Assembly (NCBI RefSeq): GCF_000328705.1
Contig: NC_019673.1
Coordinates: 9,001,501 to 9,065,500, forward strand
DNA: 64,000 bases
Reading direction: 5' to 3'
Source of the DNA: Saccharothrix espanaensis DSM 44229
GTDB taxonomy: Bacteria > Actinomycetota > Actinomycetes > Mycobacteriales > Pseudonocardiaceae
Below the pieces are notes generated by a model that was given only the letters and a program-made list of their open reading frames with translations, searched no databases and was not told the DNA's origin. Within the stretch, counting starts at the first letter, position 1, and each line of letters begins with the position of its first letter. Below, in pieces: positions 30,391-40,118 of the stretch. Position numbers and translations under genes: made by a program.

Positions 30391-33300
30391 TCACCGGTTG
30401 GGCGGGCGGAGGTACGCGACGCCGAAGGCGGCGTCCGCCGGGCCGCCGGCCAGGTCGTGGCACCACACCTCGATCCGCACCTGGCCGGGCGTGGCGTAGG
30501 AGTTCAGCGCCGTCGCCCGGCACGTCCGGGGTTCCGCGCCCAACGCTGTGACCTGCACCGAATCGGCCGGCCAGACGATGCGGTTGCCCAGCGACGCGTA
30601 CTCGACCACGTACCGGCCGGTCGCCGTCCGGGTGACGGTCGGCGCGGGCCCGTGCGCCCGCTCGACCAGCCCGGCCGCGTCGGCGGTCAGGTAGGCCGAC
30701 GGCACGTCGTCCTCGTGCAGCCCGGTGCCCCGGACGTGGCTCAACTGCCAGCGCACGTCCCGGTCGCAGTGCACCAGGACCTCCGCCGCCAACTCCGCAC
30801 GGCACCGGGCGAACTCCCCGCCCACGGGCGTGACCTGCACGTACCCGACGTCCGCCGCAGGCACCCGCCACACGCCGACGCCCAGCCGGGTCGCCTGTTC
30901 CGAGGTGACCGCGGCCGACCGGGGCACGCCCAGGTAGACGTGGAACGGCAGGTCCTTGGGCGTTCCGGCCGGGCCGAAGCAGTTCACGCCGACCAGGCCG
31001 TCCGGCCCGTCCACCCCCTGGTCGCGCACCACGCACGTGTCGGCGGTCTGCGCGATGGGCGTCACGTGGGCGACCGCGCCCGGCGCGCCGAGTCCGGGCA
31101 TCCGCACGGTGTAGACGCCGGTTCCGGTGCGCAGCAACGCCATCTTGCGCGCCCACCACGGGTCGTTGCCGGGCAGCGTGCCGCCCCACGTCGACCACTG
31201 GTGGTTCGGATGCACCTGCACGGGGACGCCGAGCGCGTACCCGTGGTGGTGCACCTGCGCGTAGCCCCAGCCGGGCCGCGCCGGGCCGGGGTCGGCGGGC
31301 CGGAGCGGGCCGAGCCGCTCGTCCGGGCCGAGCGGCTTGCGGTAGACGGCGACGCCGAACGGCAGGTCCGCGGCACGGCCCGCGTCGTCGACGCACTGCA
31401 CGTCCACCCACGCCTCGTTGAGCGGGTGGGCGAACGCGTTCCAGTTCGCGGTGTGGCACGTCCCGGTGCGGCTCGCGCCGGACAGCACGGTCCCGCCCGG
31501 CAGGCCGACGCCCTTCACCAGCACCCGGTACTGGCCCAGCCCCAGCCGGTGCAGGGTGAACGCGCCGCCCGTGCTGTTGTACGACCGCGCCGGGTCGATC
31601 CGCAGGTCCGGCGCGGTGCCGGTGGTCTGCGCGTACGCGCCGATCGGACCGGCCGGCGCGACGCCTTCGACGTAGGTCGCCGCCCACGTCGAGTCGGCCG
31701 TGCAGCGCACCCGCAGCACGCTGCCGTGGATGCCGCCGGACTGGCAGCGGACGTCGTCCGGGCCGTACGGGGTGATCTGCGCGTAGCCGGCCCCGGTCGC
31801 CGTGCCCAGGTCGGCTTCGTAGAGGCCGGGGCCGAGCCGCCGCACGGGCGCGTCGGGGCGGACCACGACCACGCCCTCGTCCGGTTCGGCGAGCACCAGG
31901 TCGAAGCGGGTGGTGAACGGCGTGCCGCCGTTGTGGCACGCCACCACGACCACCTGGTCCGGACCGACCGCCTGGTTCTCCCGCACCACGCAGCCGACCG
32001 GCTGGGCGGCCTGGTGGAACGTGACGGTGGCGTGCGCGACCGACTCGTCCGACGCCTGCCCCGGCACGCGCAGCCGGTACACGCCGACGTCCTGCCTGGT
32101 GACGGTGATCGGCTGCGGCGTGCCCCACTGCCACCCGGCGATCAGCTCGGTCTCCACGCCGATCGGCGAGTTCGCCGGTTCGACCCGGGCGTACGCCCAC
32201 TTCGCCGGTGCCGCGACACCGGGTGGCGGGCTGGTCGGCGGGGTCGTGGGCTCCGATCGGGGCGGCGCGTGGGCGGGCGGGGCGGGTGACGACGGCGGCG
32301 CGACGGGCGGGGCCGTGCTCGGCGGGACCGGGACGGTGGTCGGCCGGGCGGTGGTCGGCGGGGCGATGGTCGGCCGGGCGGTGGCGGACTGCCGGGTGGT
32401 CGTGGCGACGGCGACGATCGGCACCACCTCCGGGGCCGGCGTGCGGGTCACGGTGGGCGGGAGGTCCGGCGCGGGCGCGTACGTGCCGCCGACCGGCGGG
32501 TCCGGCGGCAGCGCGGCGACGCCCGGCGGCTCCGGCTCGGTGGCGATGACGGCGATGATCGCCGCCGCCACCAGGCCCACCGCGCCGACGGCGACCCGCA
32601 CCACGCCGGGGTTCTCCTGCACCGCGCGGGTCAGCGCGTCCACGCCGGGCAGGCCCGCCACGCGCGCGCCGATCGTGCCCAGCAGCCCGGCCTTCGGCGC
32701 GGCCACCTCCGGGCCGCGGCCGAGGAACGCGATCGCGGTGCGTCGGTTCTCGTCGTCGTCGGCGAACCCGACCAGGCCCGGACCGAGCGCCCAGCGCGCG
32801 TAGTCGTGGGCGTCCTGCCGGCGTCGGGCGCACTCCGCGCAGGTCTCCGCGTGCGACAGCACCAGGTCGCGCTGCTTGGGGTCGAACGGCTGGTCGGTGA
32901 GCGCGGCGAGCGCGGCGCAGTGCTGCCGCCCGATGCGGGCCACCACGTACGCCGCGATCGCCTTGCCGGCGGCCTCACGCGCCCGGCCCAGCTGCCGGTC
33001 GGCCTGGCTGCGCCGCACGCCGAGCGCCGCGGCGAGTTCGGCGCCCACCACCAGGTGGCCGGTGCCCACGGTGAGCCGGATGTGCGCGGCCATCACCGGC
33101 CGCAGCCCGTCCGGGACGCCGGCCAGCGAGTCGGCCAGCACGGCGAGCACCCGCTCGCGGGCCACCAGGTCGTCCACGTCCTCCGGCTCGGCCGCGAGGT
33201 CTTCGGGAACCTCGCGGTCGTCGCGAAATTTGTCCCGGCTGTAGTGGGCCTTGAGCACGTTGCGCGCGATGCCGATCAGCCACGCGTCCAGCTCGCGCGG

Positions 33301-33495
33301 CTCCTGCCCGTTGCGCAGGCCCTCCAGCGCCCGCACGACGACCTCGCCCGCCAGGTCGTCGGCGTCGTCGGCGTGGTCGACCCGGTTGCGCAGGAACGGT
33401 GTGACCTTGCTCTGGCAGCGCGCGAACAGCTCGTGCCGGGCGTCGTGGTCGCCGGCACGGAGTCGGTCCAGGAGGGGTAAGTCCTCGTCGGCCAT
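30391..33495 (-). CDS. ECF sigma factor fused to zinc-finger, transmembrane and large extracellular region
   Basis: A 1034-residue fusion. Residues 5-90 form sigma region 2 (DADDLAGEVVVRALEGL, LDAWLIGIARNVLKAHY) and about 112-182 region 4. An anti-sigma-like zinc motif H215-x3-C219-x2-C222 follows. One membrane span lies at about 300-318. A Pro/Thr linker of about 110 residues leads to a 600-residue extracellular part with repeated Trp/Tyr-Ala beta modules (WAYARVEP, GYAQITP, WGYAQVHH, VGYVQVTP) and many Cys. It would be a sigma factor tethered to its own surface sensor. ECF groups with C-terminal zinc-finger/TM extensions are known in actinobacteria, but the ectodomain is not recognised. ATG 33495 has GAGG 7 nt upstream. 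Confidence 0.8.
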   Translation of the reverse strand: MADEDLPLLDRLRAGDHDARHELFARCQSKVTPFLRNRVDHADDADDLAGEVVVRALEGLRNGQEPRELDAWLIGIARNVLKAHYSRDKFRDDREVPEDLAAEPEDVDDLVARERVLAVLADSLAGVPDGLRPVMAAHIRLTVGTGHLVVGAELAAALGVRRSQADRQLGRAREAAGKAIAAYVVARIGRQHCAALAALTDQPFDPKQRDLVLSHAETCAECARRRQDAHDYARWALGPGLVGFADDDENRRTAIAFLGRGPEVAAPKAGLLGTIGARVAGLPGVDALTRAVQENPGVVRVAVGAVGLVAAAIIAVIATEPEPPGVAALPPDPPVGGTYAPAPDLPPTVTRTPAPEVVPIVAVATTTRQSATARPTIAPPTTARPTTVPVPPSTAPPVAPPSSPAPPAHAPPRSEPTTPPTSPPPGVAAPAKWAYARVEPANSPIGVETELIAGWQWGTPQPITVTRQDVGVYRLRVPGQASDESVAHATVTFHQAAQPVGCVVRENQAVGPDQVVVVACHNGGTPFTTRFDLVLAEPDEGVVVVRPDAPVRRLGPGLYEADLGTATGAGYAQITPYGPDDVRCQSGGIHGSVLRVRCTADSTWAATYVEGVAPAGPIGAYAQTTGTAPDLRIDPARSYNSTGGAFTLHRLGLGQYRVLVKGVGLPGGTVLSGASRTGTCHTANWNAFAHPLNEAWVDVQCVDDAGRAADLPFGVAVYRKPLGPDERLGPLRPADPGPARPGWGYAQVHHHGYALGVPVQVHPNHQWSTWGGTLPGNDPWWARKMALLRTGTGVYTVRMPGLGAPGAVAHVTPIAQTADTCVVRDQGVDGPDGLVGVNCFGPAGTPKDLPFHVYLGVPRSAAVTSEQATRLGVGVWRVPAADVGYVQVTPVGGEFARCRAELAAEVLVHCDRDVRWQLSHVRGTGLHEDDVPSAYLTADAAGLVERAHGPAPTVTRTATGRYVVEYASLGNRIVWPADSVQVTALGAEPRTCRATALNSYATPGQVRIEVWCHDLAGGPADAAFGVAYLRPPNR

Positions 33496-33533
33496 CACTG
33501 ACCTCATCTCCCGTCGCGGGGGAACCGTTACGA

Positions 33534-33558
33534 CCCGGCGGACCGGTGGTCCGCCGGG
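33534..33558 (-). terminator. hairpin after the lectin-like gene
   Basis: A perfect 11-bp stem (33534-33544 with 33548-33558) with a 3-nt loop lies 13 bp beyond the stop at 33571 and before the sigma-fusion gene. Confidence 0.65.
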
Positions 33559-33570
33559 GTGGACACGGTG

Positions 33571-34509
33571 CTACAGAACGAAGATCGACCAGTCGTCGAA
33601 CTGGACGAAGGCGTCCCGGCCGTGCGCGACGTAACCCAGGAACGCGGTCACCACGGGGTTCTCGCCGGTGCTGAAGTCCAGCGAGTACTCGGTGTAGCCG
33701 TCGGTGCGCCCGAACGGCCGCTCGGTGAGCCAGGTGGTCGTGCCGCGGGCCCCGAAGTAGCCGGTGGGGAAGTCCGCCGTGGTGCGCAGGAAGACCCGCA
33801 TCCGGTACTGGGTGAAGGGTTTCAGCGTCACCTGCTGGGTGACGGCGTTCCAGTTCCGGCTGTCGGTGCGGATGAACGCGTTGCTCCGACCGGTGTTGGC
33901 CAGTCCCAGCCCGATGTCGATCCCCTTGCCGTCCGGGCCCTCCACACCCCACGGCGCGGAGACGCCCCGGTGCGGTTGGTCCTCGAAACCGCTGTCGGAC
34001 AACAGGTTTCGGTAGACCTTGACACTCACCGTGTAGCCGCCGACGTTGTCGCCGGGGTTCTCGTCGTTGATGCCGAAGTCGATCCGCTCGCCGACCCGGA
34101 CCACCGGGAGGCGTTCGGGGATCAGGCAGCCGGTGCCGTCACCGACGAAGAACCGCCGGCCGGACTCGCGCAGCTTGCCGTACAGGCCGTACTGCCGGCC
34201 GCCCTGCACGGGCCAGCTGCCGCCCCACGTCAGGTCGGGCTTGCCGGCCGGGCCGTGCACGCCGGACCAGCCGCCGGTGCCGACCTGGCCGACGGCGGTC
34301 ACGCTGACCACGTCACCGGGGCGCAGGTCGAGCGGCGACGGCGCGGCCCACGTCGAGCCGGGCACCCAGTGCGTGGTCGTCTCGGCCGGGGTGCGGTTGG
34401 CCAGGCACTGGGTGGTGGCGGTGGTCGGCGCGGGCGCGGCGGCGGCGGGCGCGGCCAGGGTGCCCAGGGCCACCGCCCCCGCGACGACGAGCGTCAGGAC
34501 TGCCTTCAT
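33571..34509 (-). CDS. secreted lectin-like/carbohydrate-binding protein
   Basis: A 312-residue exported protein with a signal peptide (residues 1-25, AAPAAAAP cleavage). The first half resembles the LecA/PA-IL galactose-binding fold (LRPGDVVSVTAVGQV, RFFVGDGTG, INDENPGDNVGGYTVSV). The second half resembles a CBM4_9/CBM22-like jelly roll (LLSDSGFEDQP, QQVTLKPFTQYRMRVFLR, FVQFDDWSIFVL). No catalytic residues are evident. It is encoded immediately upstream of the membrane-tethered sigma fusion, whose ectodomain could sense it or a shared glycan (inference). Confidence 0.65.
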   Translation of the reverse strand: MKAVLTLVVAGAVALGTLAAPAAAAPAPTTATTQCLANRTPAETTTHWVPGSTWAAPSPLDLRPGDVVSVTAVGQVGTGGWSGVHGPAGKPDLTWGGSWPVQGGRQYGLYGKLRESGRRFFVGDGTGCLIPERLPVVRVGERIDFGINDENPGDNVGGYTVSVKVYRNLLSDSGFEDQPHRGVSAPWGVEGPDGKGIDIGLGLANTGRSNAFIRTDSRNWNAVTQQVTLKPFTQYRMRVFLRTTADFPTGYFGARGTTTWLTERPFGRTDGYTEYSLDFSTGENPVVTAFLGYVAHGRDAFVQFDDWSIFVL

Positions 34510-34593
34510 GTTTCCCTCCCGGGGTTCGGTCTTGCGGGAGGGACGTGGCGGCCGCGTCGGCGATCTCCCCGACAGCGGCCGCGGTTCACTCGT

Positions 34594-34905
34594 TCAGAGC
34601 AGCTTGAGCCCGACGACGCCGGCCACGATCAGCGCCAGGCACAGCAGCCGGGCCGGGGCCGCGCTCTCGCCGAGCGCGAGGATGCCGACCGCCGCGACGC
34701 CGGTCGCGCCGAGCCCCACCCACACCGCGTAGGCCGTGCCCAGCGGCAGGTCGCGCAGGGCCATCGTGAGCAGGACGAAGCCGGCGACGGCGGCGGTGAT
34801 GCCGACGACCGAGGGCCAGGGCCTGCTGAACCCGGCGGAGCGTTCCAGCGCCGCCGCCCACACGACTTCGAGGACGGCCGCGCCGAGCAGCAGCAGCCAC
34901 GCCAC
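34594..34905 (-). CDS. SMR-family small multidrug/guanidinium exporter
   Basis: A 103-residue protein with four membrane helices and the conserved glutamate in helix 1 (AAVLEVVWAAAL, residue 13). GTAYAVWVGLGATG in helix 3 and the pattern of the last helix resemble SugE/Gdx-type exporters for guanidinium and quaternary ammonium ions. The start codon (GTG 34905) directly abuts the SDR stop, so the two are translated together. The divergent TetR gene probably controls the pair. Confidence 0.85.
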   Translation of the reverse strand: MAWLLLLGAAVLEVVWAAALERSAGFSRPWPSVVGITAAVAGFVLLTMALRDLPLGTAYAVWVGLGATGVAAVGILALGESAAPARLLCLALIVAGVVGLKLL

Positions 34906-35634
34906 CTAGGCCACCGCCCCCGCGTCGACCAGGAACGCCGCCCCGGTGATGTTGTGCCCGCCGGGGCCGGCGAGGTGCGCGACCATCGCCGCCACGTCCT
35001 CCGGGTCGCAGTAGCGGTCCAGCGCGGTGAACGCGCGCTCGCCGGCCGCGTCCGGACCGTCGGCGGGGTTCATCTCGGTGTCGGTGGAGCCGGGGTGCAC
35101 GAGGTTGACCGTGATGCCGCGCGGTCCGAGGTCGCGGGCCAGGCCCTTGGTCAGGCCGACCAGCGCGGCCTTGCTCATCGAGTACGCGGCCCAGCCGGGC
35201 ACCGGCACCCGCTCGGCCAGGCTGCTGCCGATCGTGATGATCCGGCCTCCGGTCGGCAGGTGCGGCGACGCGGCCTTGGCCAGCACGAACGCCGCGCGGG
35301 CGTGCACCGCGAGGAGCCGGTCCACGTCGTCGTCGGAGGTTTCCTCGAACGGGCCCCAGACCGCGATGCCGGCGTTGTTGACCAGGATGTCGAGGCCGCC
35401 GAACGTCTCCACGGTCTCGGCCACGGCGGCGCGCAGGTCGGCGCTGTCGGACGCCTCCGCGCGGATCGCGATGGCGTTGCCGAGCGTGGCGACCACGGCG
35501 TCGGCCCGGTCCCGCGCGCTGGCGTAGGTGATGGCGACGTTCGCGCCGTCGTGCGCCAGCCGGGTGGCGACGGCCGCCCCGATCCCCCGGCTGCCACCGG
35601 TCACCAGCGCGGTCCTGCCGTCGAGCTGTCCCAT
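34906..35634 (-). CDS. short-chain dehydrogenase/reductase
   Basis: A 242-residue classical SDR with the NAD(P)-binding TGGSRGIG, the NNAG motif, catalytic Ser (TIGSSLAE) and Y-x-x-x-K (YSMSKAAL near residue 155), and a C-terminal GAAFLVDAG strand. The basic residue after the glycine motif suggests NADPH. It is the first gene of a two-gene operon with the SMR exporter, divergent from a TetR regulator; two palindromes lie in the shared promoter. Confidence 0.92.
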   Translation of the reverse strand: MGQLDGRTALVTGGSRGIGAAVATRLAHDGANVAITYASARDRADAVVATLGNAIAIRAEASDSADLRAAVAETVETFGGLDILVNNAGIAVWGPFEETSDDDVDRLLAVHARAAFVLAKAASPHLPTGGRIITIGSSLAERVPVPGWAAYSMSKAALVGLTKGLARDLGPRGITVNLVHPGSTDTEMNPADGPDAAGERAFTALDRYCDPEDVAAMVAHLAGPGGHNITGAAFLVDAGAVA

Positions 35635-35652
35635 CGTGATCTCCCCCAAATC

Positions 35653-35666
35653 CGGAACTGATTCCG
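35653..35666. promoter_or_regulatory. TetR operator 1
   Basis: CGGAACTGATTCCG, a near-perfect palindrome, in the 87-bp gap between the divergent SDR and TetR genes. A second copy lies 27 bp away at 35680-35693. Confidence 0.7.
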
Positions 35667-35679
35667 CTTCCAGCCTAAG

Positions 35680-35693
35680 CGGAACTGGTTCCG
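35680..35693. promoter_or_regulatory. TetR operator 2
   Basis: CGGAACTGGTTCCG repeats the palindrome of operator 1 with one base changed. Two copies about 2.5 helical turns apart suit binding of two TetR dimers or regulation of both divergent promoters. Confidence 0.7.
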
Positions 35694-35721
35694 TTTGTCC
35701 ACGGCGGTTTAGGGTGACCGG

Positions 35722-36267
35722 GTGAGCGAGCGGGCCGACGCCGCCCGGAACCGGGCGAAGATCCTGGCCGCGGCGGCCGACATCGTGGCCACCCGGGGCA
35801 TCGAGGGCCTCGGCATGGCCGAGGTCGCGGCGGCGTCCGGCGTCGGCGTGGGCACCCTGTACCGCCGCTTCGGCGACCGCTCGGGGCTCGCCCACGCGCT
35901 GATCGACGACTCGGAGCGCGAGTTCCAGCAGGCGTTCATCACCGGCCCCGCGCCACTGGGACCGGGCGCGCCGGCCGCCGCCCGGATCCGCGCGTTCCTG
36001 CACGGCCTGACCGACCGCACGCTCGCCCAGCTGGACCTGCTGCTGATGGCCGAGACCGCCGGCCCGCTGGCCCGCTTCGGCGGCGCGTACGACGTCTACC
36101 ACCGGCACCTGACCGTGCTGGTGCACCAGGCCCGGCCCGAACTCGACCCGGCGTTCACCGCGGACGCCCTGCTCGGACCGCTCGCCGCCAACCTGGTGGC
36201 CCACCGCCGACTGGCCGGCCCGACGATCAAAGCCGGCCTGGACGCCCTGCTCGACAGCCTGTTCTGA
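35722..36267 (+). CDS. TetR-family repressor
   Basis: A 181-residue regulator with an N-terminal TetR helix-turn-helix (RAKILAAAADIVATRGI, AAASGVGVGTLYRRFGDRSGL, residues 10-55) and a helical ligand-binding domain. It is divergent from the SDR-SMR operon and very probably represses it and itself through the paired operators at 35653-35693. Inducer unknown; a toxic cation or aldehyde would fit the target genes. Confidence 0.88.
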   Translation: MSERADAARNRAKILAAAADIVATRGIEGLGMAEVAAASGVGVGTLYRRFGDRSGLAHALIDDSEREFQQAFITGPAPLGPGAPAAARIRAFLHGLTDRTLAQLDLLLMAETAGPLARFGGAYDVYHRHLTVLVHQARPELDPAFTADALLGPLAANLVAHRRLAGPTIKAGLDALLDSLF

Positions 36268-36385
36268 CAACGGAAGCCGCCGGCACGAACATCCACAGTG
36301 GACACTCCGACCGGCGCGGGAGAGCCCGCCGTCCGGGGGCGCTCACGGCGGACGAGTGCCGCTCCCGGCCCCGTCGGCCCGGCCG

Positions 36386-36817
36386 CTAGTCCCAGCCGCC
36401 GCTGCCGCTGCGGCCCTGCTTGGTCTGCGCGCGCCGCTTCTTCTCGGCGATCCGGCGCTCCTGCGAGCCCCTGGTCGGCTTGGTGGCCCGGCGGACCGGC
36501 GGCGGCGCGGCGGCGGCCTCGCGGAGCAGTCGGGCCAGCCGTTCCCGGGCCGCCGCGCGGTTCTGCAACTGCGCGCGGTGCTCGCTCGCGGCGATCGTCA
36601 CCACGCCCGCCACCACGCGGTTCCCCAGCCGGCCGAGCATCCGGCGGCGCAGCCACTCGGGCACCGACGGCGAGGCGGCCAGGTCGAACGAGAGCTCGAC
36701 CCGGCTGTCCGCGGTGTTCACGCCCTGCCCGCCGGGACCCGACGACCGGGAGAACCGCTCGCTCAACTCGGCCGCCGGCACCACCAGCGTCCGCGTCACG
36801 ATCAAGTCCTCGGCCAC
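36386..36817 (-). CDS. arfB: alternative ribosome-rescue factor ArfB (peptidyl-tRNA hydrolase)
   Basis: A 143-residue protein with the RF-type catalytic loop G-P-G-G-Q-G-V-N (SSGPGGQGVNTADSRVEL near residue 27) and a basic C-terminal tail (ATKPTRGSQERRIAEKKRRA), as in ArfB/YaeJ. It releases peptides from ribosomes stalled on truncated mRNAs, the tail probing the empty mRNA channel. It stands alone between the TetR gene and the sigma pair. Confidence 0.92.
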   Translation of the reverse strand: MAEDLIVTRTLVVPAAELSERFSRSSGPGGQGVNTADSRVELSFDLAASPSVPEWLRRRMLGRLGNRVVAGVVTIAASEHRAQLQNRAAARERLARLLREAAAAPPPVRRATKPTRGSQERRIAEKKRRAQTKQGRSGSGGWD

Positions 36818-36827
36818 ACCGGACAGG

Positions 36828-37586
36828 TTAGAACGAGACCCCCGGCAAAGTCGCGACCTTTGCCAGCTCCCCGACCGTCAGCGGCGCGTCCGGCCCGGTG
36901 CTTTCGGCCCGGTCGTCGGTGTTCACGGCGGTCACCGAGAACACCGTGCCGTCGACCGCCCTGGTGGACGCCGTGACCGCGTGGGTCGGCCCGTTCCGGA
37001 AGTCCACCACCACGACCGCGACGCCGTCGAACCACCGCATCTCGCACGTGACGTGCTCGACGTTGCCCCCGCCGCAGCCGAAGTCCTGGGCGTAGAGGGT
37101 CACCAGCACCTGCCCCTTGCGTTCGCCGGTGAGCGCGGTCACCGCCTTGTACCCGCCCTGGCTGACGGCGAACTCCCACGCGCCACCGGGGTTGCCCGGC
37201 ACTCCGGCGGCGGGCACGTCCGGCAGCACCCCCGACGTCGCCAGCAACTCCGTCAGCTCGGCGGCACGCGCGGCGGTGGCCGGCTTGGGCGGTGCCGGCG
37301 GCGTGACCCGGCTGGACGAGCCCGGTCCCGCCGACGGCGAGGTGGTCACCACCGCGCTCGACGGCTGCCCGCCCACCCGGACGTCCCCGCTGGACCCGCT
37401 GGACCCGCTGGACCCGAGCATGGCCGGGACGCACACCGCGGTCACCGCGGCGAGTGCGGCCACGGTGGTCAGCGAGCGGCGGACGGCCACCCGGCGGCGA
37501 CCGGCCTCCCGGATGGCGGCGACGTCCAGGGTCAACGGCGGCTCGTCGTCGAACGCGGTCTCCAGGGTCTGCCTGATGTCGGTCAT
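36828..37586 (-). CDS. membrane protein partner of SigE-type sigma factor (putative anti-sigma factor)
   Basis: A 252-residue protein with a cytosolic N-terminus (about 1-35), one membrane span (TTVAALAAVTAVCVPAML, 39-56), a Ser/Gly/Pro-rich linker and a C-terminal extracellular domain with a Cys pair. The N-terminal segment DEPPLTLDVAAIREAGRRR resembles the short cytosolic part of membrane partners of SigE-family sigma factors. It overlaps the sigma gene by 4 bp (ATGA). It probably anchors and inhibits the sigma factor until an external signal arrives (inference). Confidence 0.65.
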   Translation of the reverse strand: MTDIRQTLETAFDDEPPLTLDVAAIREAGRRRVAVRRSLTTVAALAAVTAVCVPAMLGSSGSSGSSGDVRVGGQPSSAVVTTSPSAGPGSSSRVTPPAPPKPATAARAAELTELLATSGVLPDVPAAGVPGNPGGAWEFAVSQGGYKAVTALTGERKGQVLVTLYAQDFGCGGGNVEHVTCEMRWFDGVAVVVVDFRNGPTHAVTASTRAVDGTVFSVTAVNTDDRAESTGPDAPLTVGELAKVATLPGVSF

Positions 37587-38077
37587 GTCCGCTCCTCGAA
37601 TACGTGGCGGCCGAGCAGCTGCCGGAGGGCGGCGAGGCCCTTCGCCGCCTGGCTCTTCACGGTGCCTTCGGTCCGACCGAGGAGGCGGGCGGTCTCGGTG
37701 ACGCTCAAGTCCTCCCAGTACCGGAGCACCACGACGGCGCGCTGCCCCGGAGGCAGTGCCGCGAGCGCGTCCCGCACGTCGAAGTCGGCGGGCGCGGTGT
37801 CCGGCGCGGCGCTGTCCGGCAACGACTCCACGACCGTCTCCCGGCTGCGGAACCCGCGCCGGGAATCGTCAATGGCGGCCCGTACCAGGATCTTGCGCAC
37901 GTACGCGTCCACCGCACCGTCGCGGCGCACCCTCGGCCACGCGATGTACAGCTTCGTCAACGCGGTCTGCACGAGATCCTGCGCTCGGTGCCAGTCACCG
38001 CACAGCAGGTACGCGGTCCGCCTCAGCACCAACGCGCGGGCGTCCACGAACTCGCTGAACTCACGATCACGCTCCAC
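37583..38077 (-). CDS. SigE-family ECF RNA polymerase sigma factor
   Basis: A 164-residue sigma factor of the actinobacterial SigE-like subfamily: FVDARALVLRRTAYLLCGD at the N-terminus, region 2 ending at AYVRKILVRAAIDDSRR, and region 4 (LPPGQRAVVVLRYWEDLS, ETARLLGRTEGTVKSQAAKGL). It directs RNA polymerase to a small regulon. It is coupled by overlap to a membrane partner gene downstream. Confidence 0.92.
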   Translation of the reverse strand: MERDREFSEFVDARALVLRRTAYLLCGDWHRAQDLVQTALTKLYIAWPRVRRDGAVDAYVRKILVRAAIDDSRRGFRSRETVVESLPDSAAPDTAPADFDVRDALAALPPGQRAVVVLRYWEDLSVTETARLLGRTEGTVKSQAAKGLAALRQLLGRHVFEERT

Positions 38078-38142
38078 TCACCCTCCCCAGTCGCCGCTTG
38101 ATACGCGACGACCACCGCGGGAGGTTGCCCCGACCGGGGAAC

Positions 38143-38832
38143 TCAGCCGAACGACACCAGCGGCCGCACGCGCAGGTCCACGTCGCACGTCCCACCGACC
38201 CGCTCGGCGTCCAGCACGAACTCGACCCCGCTGCGCACCGGGAACTCGGCGCGGGCCTCCTCCTCGCCGACCACACCGGACGCGGCGACCGCGCCGGCCA
38301 CGGAGGCCGTCCACCGCACGGAACCGCCGCACCCCTGCGCCCGCAACGTCAACCGGGCTGTGCCGTCCTTCGGCTCCGGCCGCCGCACGCCCTCGTACCG
38401 CGCGGACACCTTGGCCCCGTCCGCCGGCAGCGCCCAGTGGTCGTCGAGCACGCACACGCTCGCCTCGCCGGCCGACGAGCAGTCCTGCGTGGTGCGGGGC
38501 AGGTCGCCGCCGACCACGCGCGGCTGCCGGGAGTCGGGCAGCAGCGCGAGCAACACGCCCAGCACCGCCCCCGTGGCACTCACCAGGAACGCGACCCCGG
38601 CCGTCACGAACACCCCGCGCACCCGCCGCCGCACGACCTCCGCCCGCCGTCGCGCGTCGGCCTCGACGGCTTCCAGCAACTCGGGTTTGTCGGTGGCGAC
38701 GGACACGATCAGCGCGAGGTCGCGCATGGTCCCGCGGGCGGCGCGGGCGGCCATCCACGCGGCCGCGGCGGCGATCACCGCGCCGACGATCCCGGCCAGC
38801 CAGGACAGGCGCTCGATCAGTTCCCACGGCAC
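38143..38832 (-). CDS. two-TM membrane protein of unknown function
   Basis: A 229-residue protein with two predicted membrane helices (about 10-30 and 73-95) separated by a charged cytosolic loop. A C-terminal exported beta domain of about 130 residues with two Cys pairs (TTQDCSSAGEASVC, CGGSVRW) follows. No family is recognised. It lies upstream of the SigE-type operon on the same strand, 65 bp away, and may be a target or co-sensor. Confidence 0.55.
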   Translation of the reverse strand: MPWELIERLSWLAGIVGAVIAAAAAWMAARAARGTMRDLALIVSVATDKPELLEAVEADARRRAEVVRRRVRGVFVTAGVAFLVSATGAVLGVLLALLPDSRQPRVVGGDLPRTTQDCSSAGEASVCVLDDHWALPADGAKVSARYEGVRRPEPKDGTARLTLRAQGCGGSVRWTASVAGAVAASGVVGEEEARAEFPVRSGVEFVLDAERVGGTCDVDLRVRPLVSFG

Positions 38833-38894
38833 CGCGCAATCAAAGCAAAAACGCGCGGCACGGAGATCGAGAACGGCGCAACGACCGAGCCCGC

Positions 38895-38955
38895 CCCACC
38901 ATCACGCCGAGCCCACGATCACGCCAGACCCGCGCAATCACGCCGGACACCCGAA
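38895..38955. repeat. short imperfect repeats (ATCACGCC words)
   Basis: ATCACGCC followed by a purine-rich hexamer occurs three times in about 60 bp of intergenic DNA after purM. The units are imperfect and no function is evident. Confidence 0.4.
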
Positions 38956-38977
38956 GACTCCGGACCCCCGAAGACGA

Positions 38978-39017
38978 CGACGGGGGCGAGGCCGGTATCC
39001 CGCCCTCGCCCCCGTCG
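38978..39017 (-). terminator. terminator after purM
   Basis: A perfect 14-bp stem (38978-38991 with 39004-39017), 12-nt loop, 9 bp beyond the purM stop on the minus strand, followed there by a T-containing stretch. Confidence 0.75.
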
Positions 39018-39025
39018 AGCAGGTG

Positions 39026-40099
<1,074 letters not shown>

Positions 40100-40118
40100 T
40101 GTTCTGCGGGCATCCATT

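Noticed and set aside
29285..32833. Very long minus-strand frame overlapping the sigma-fusion gene
   Set aside because: It is out of frame with the sigma-fusion protein, Arg/Pro/Gly-rich and without motifs; the sigma frame has clear domains.
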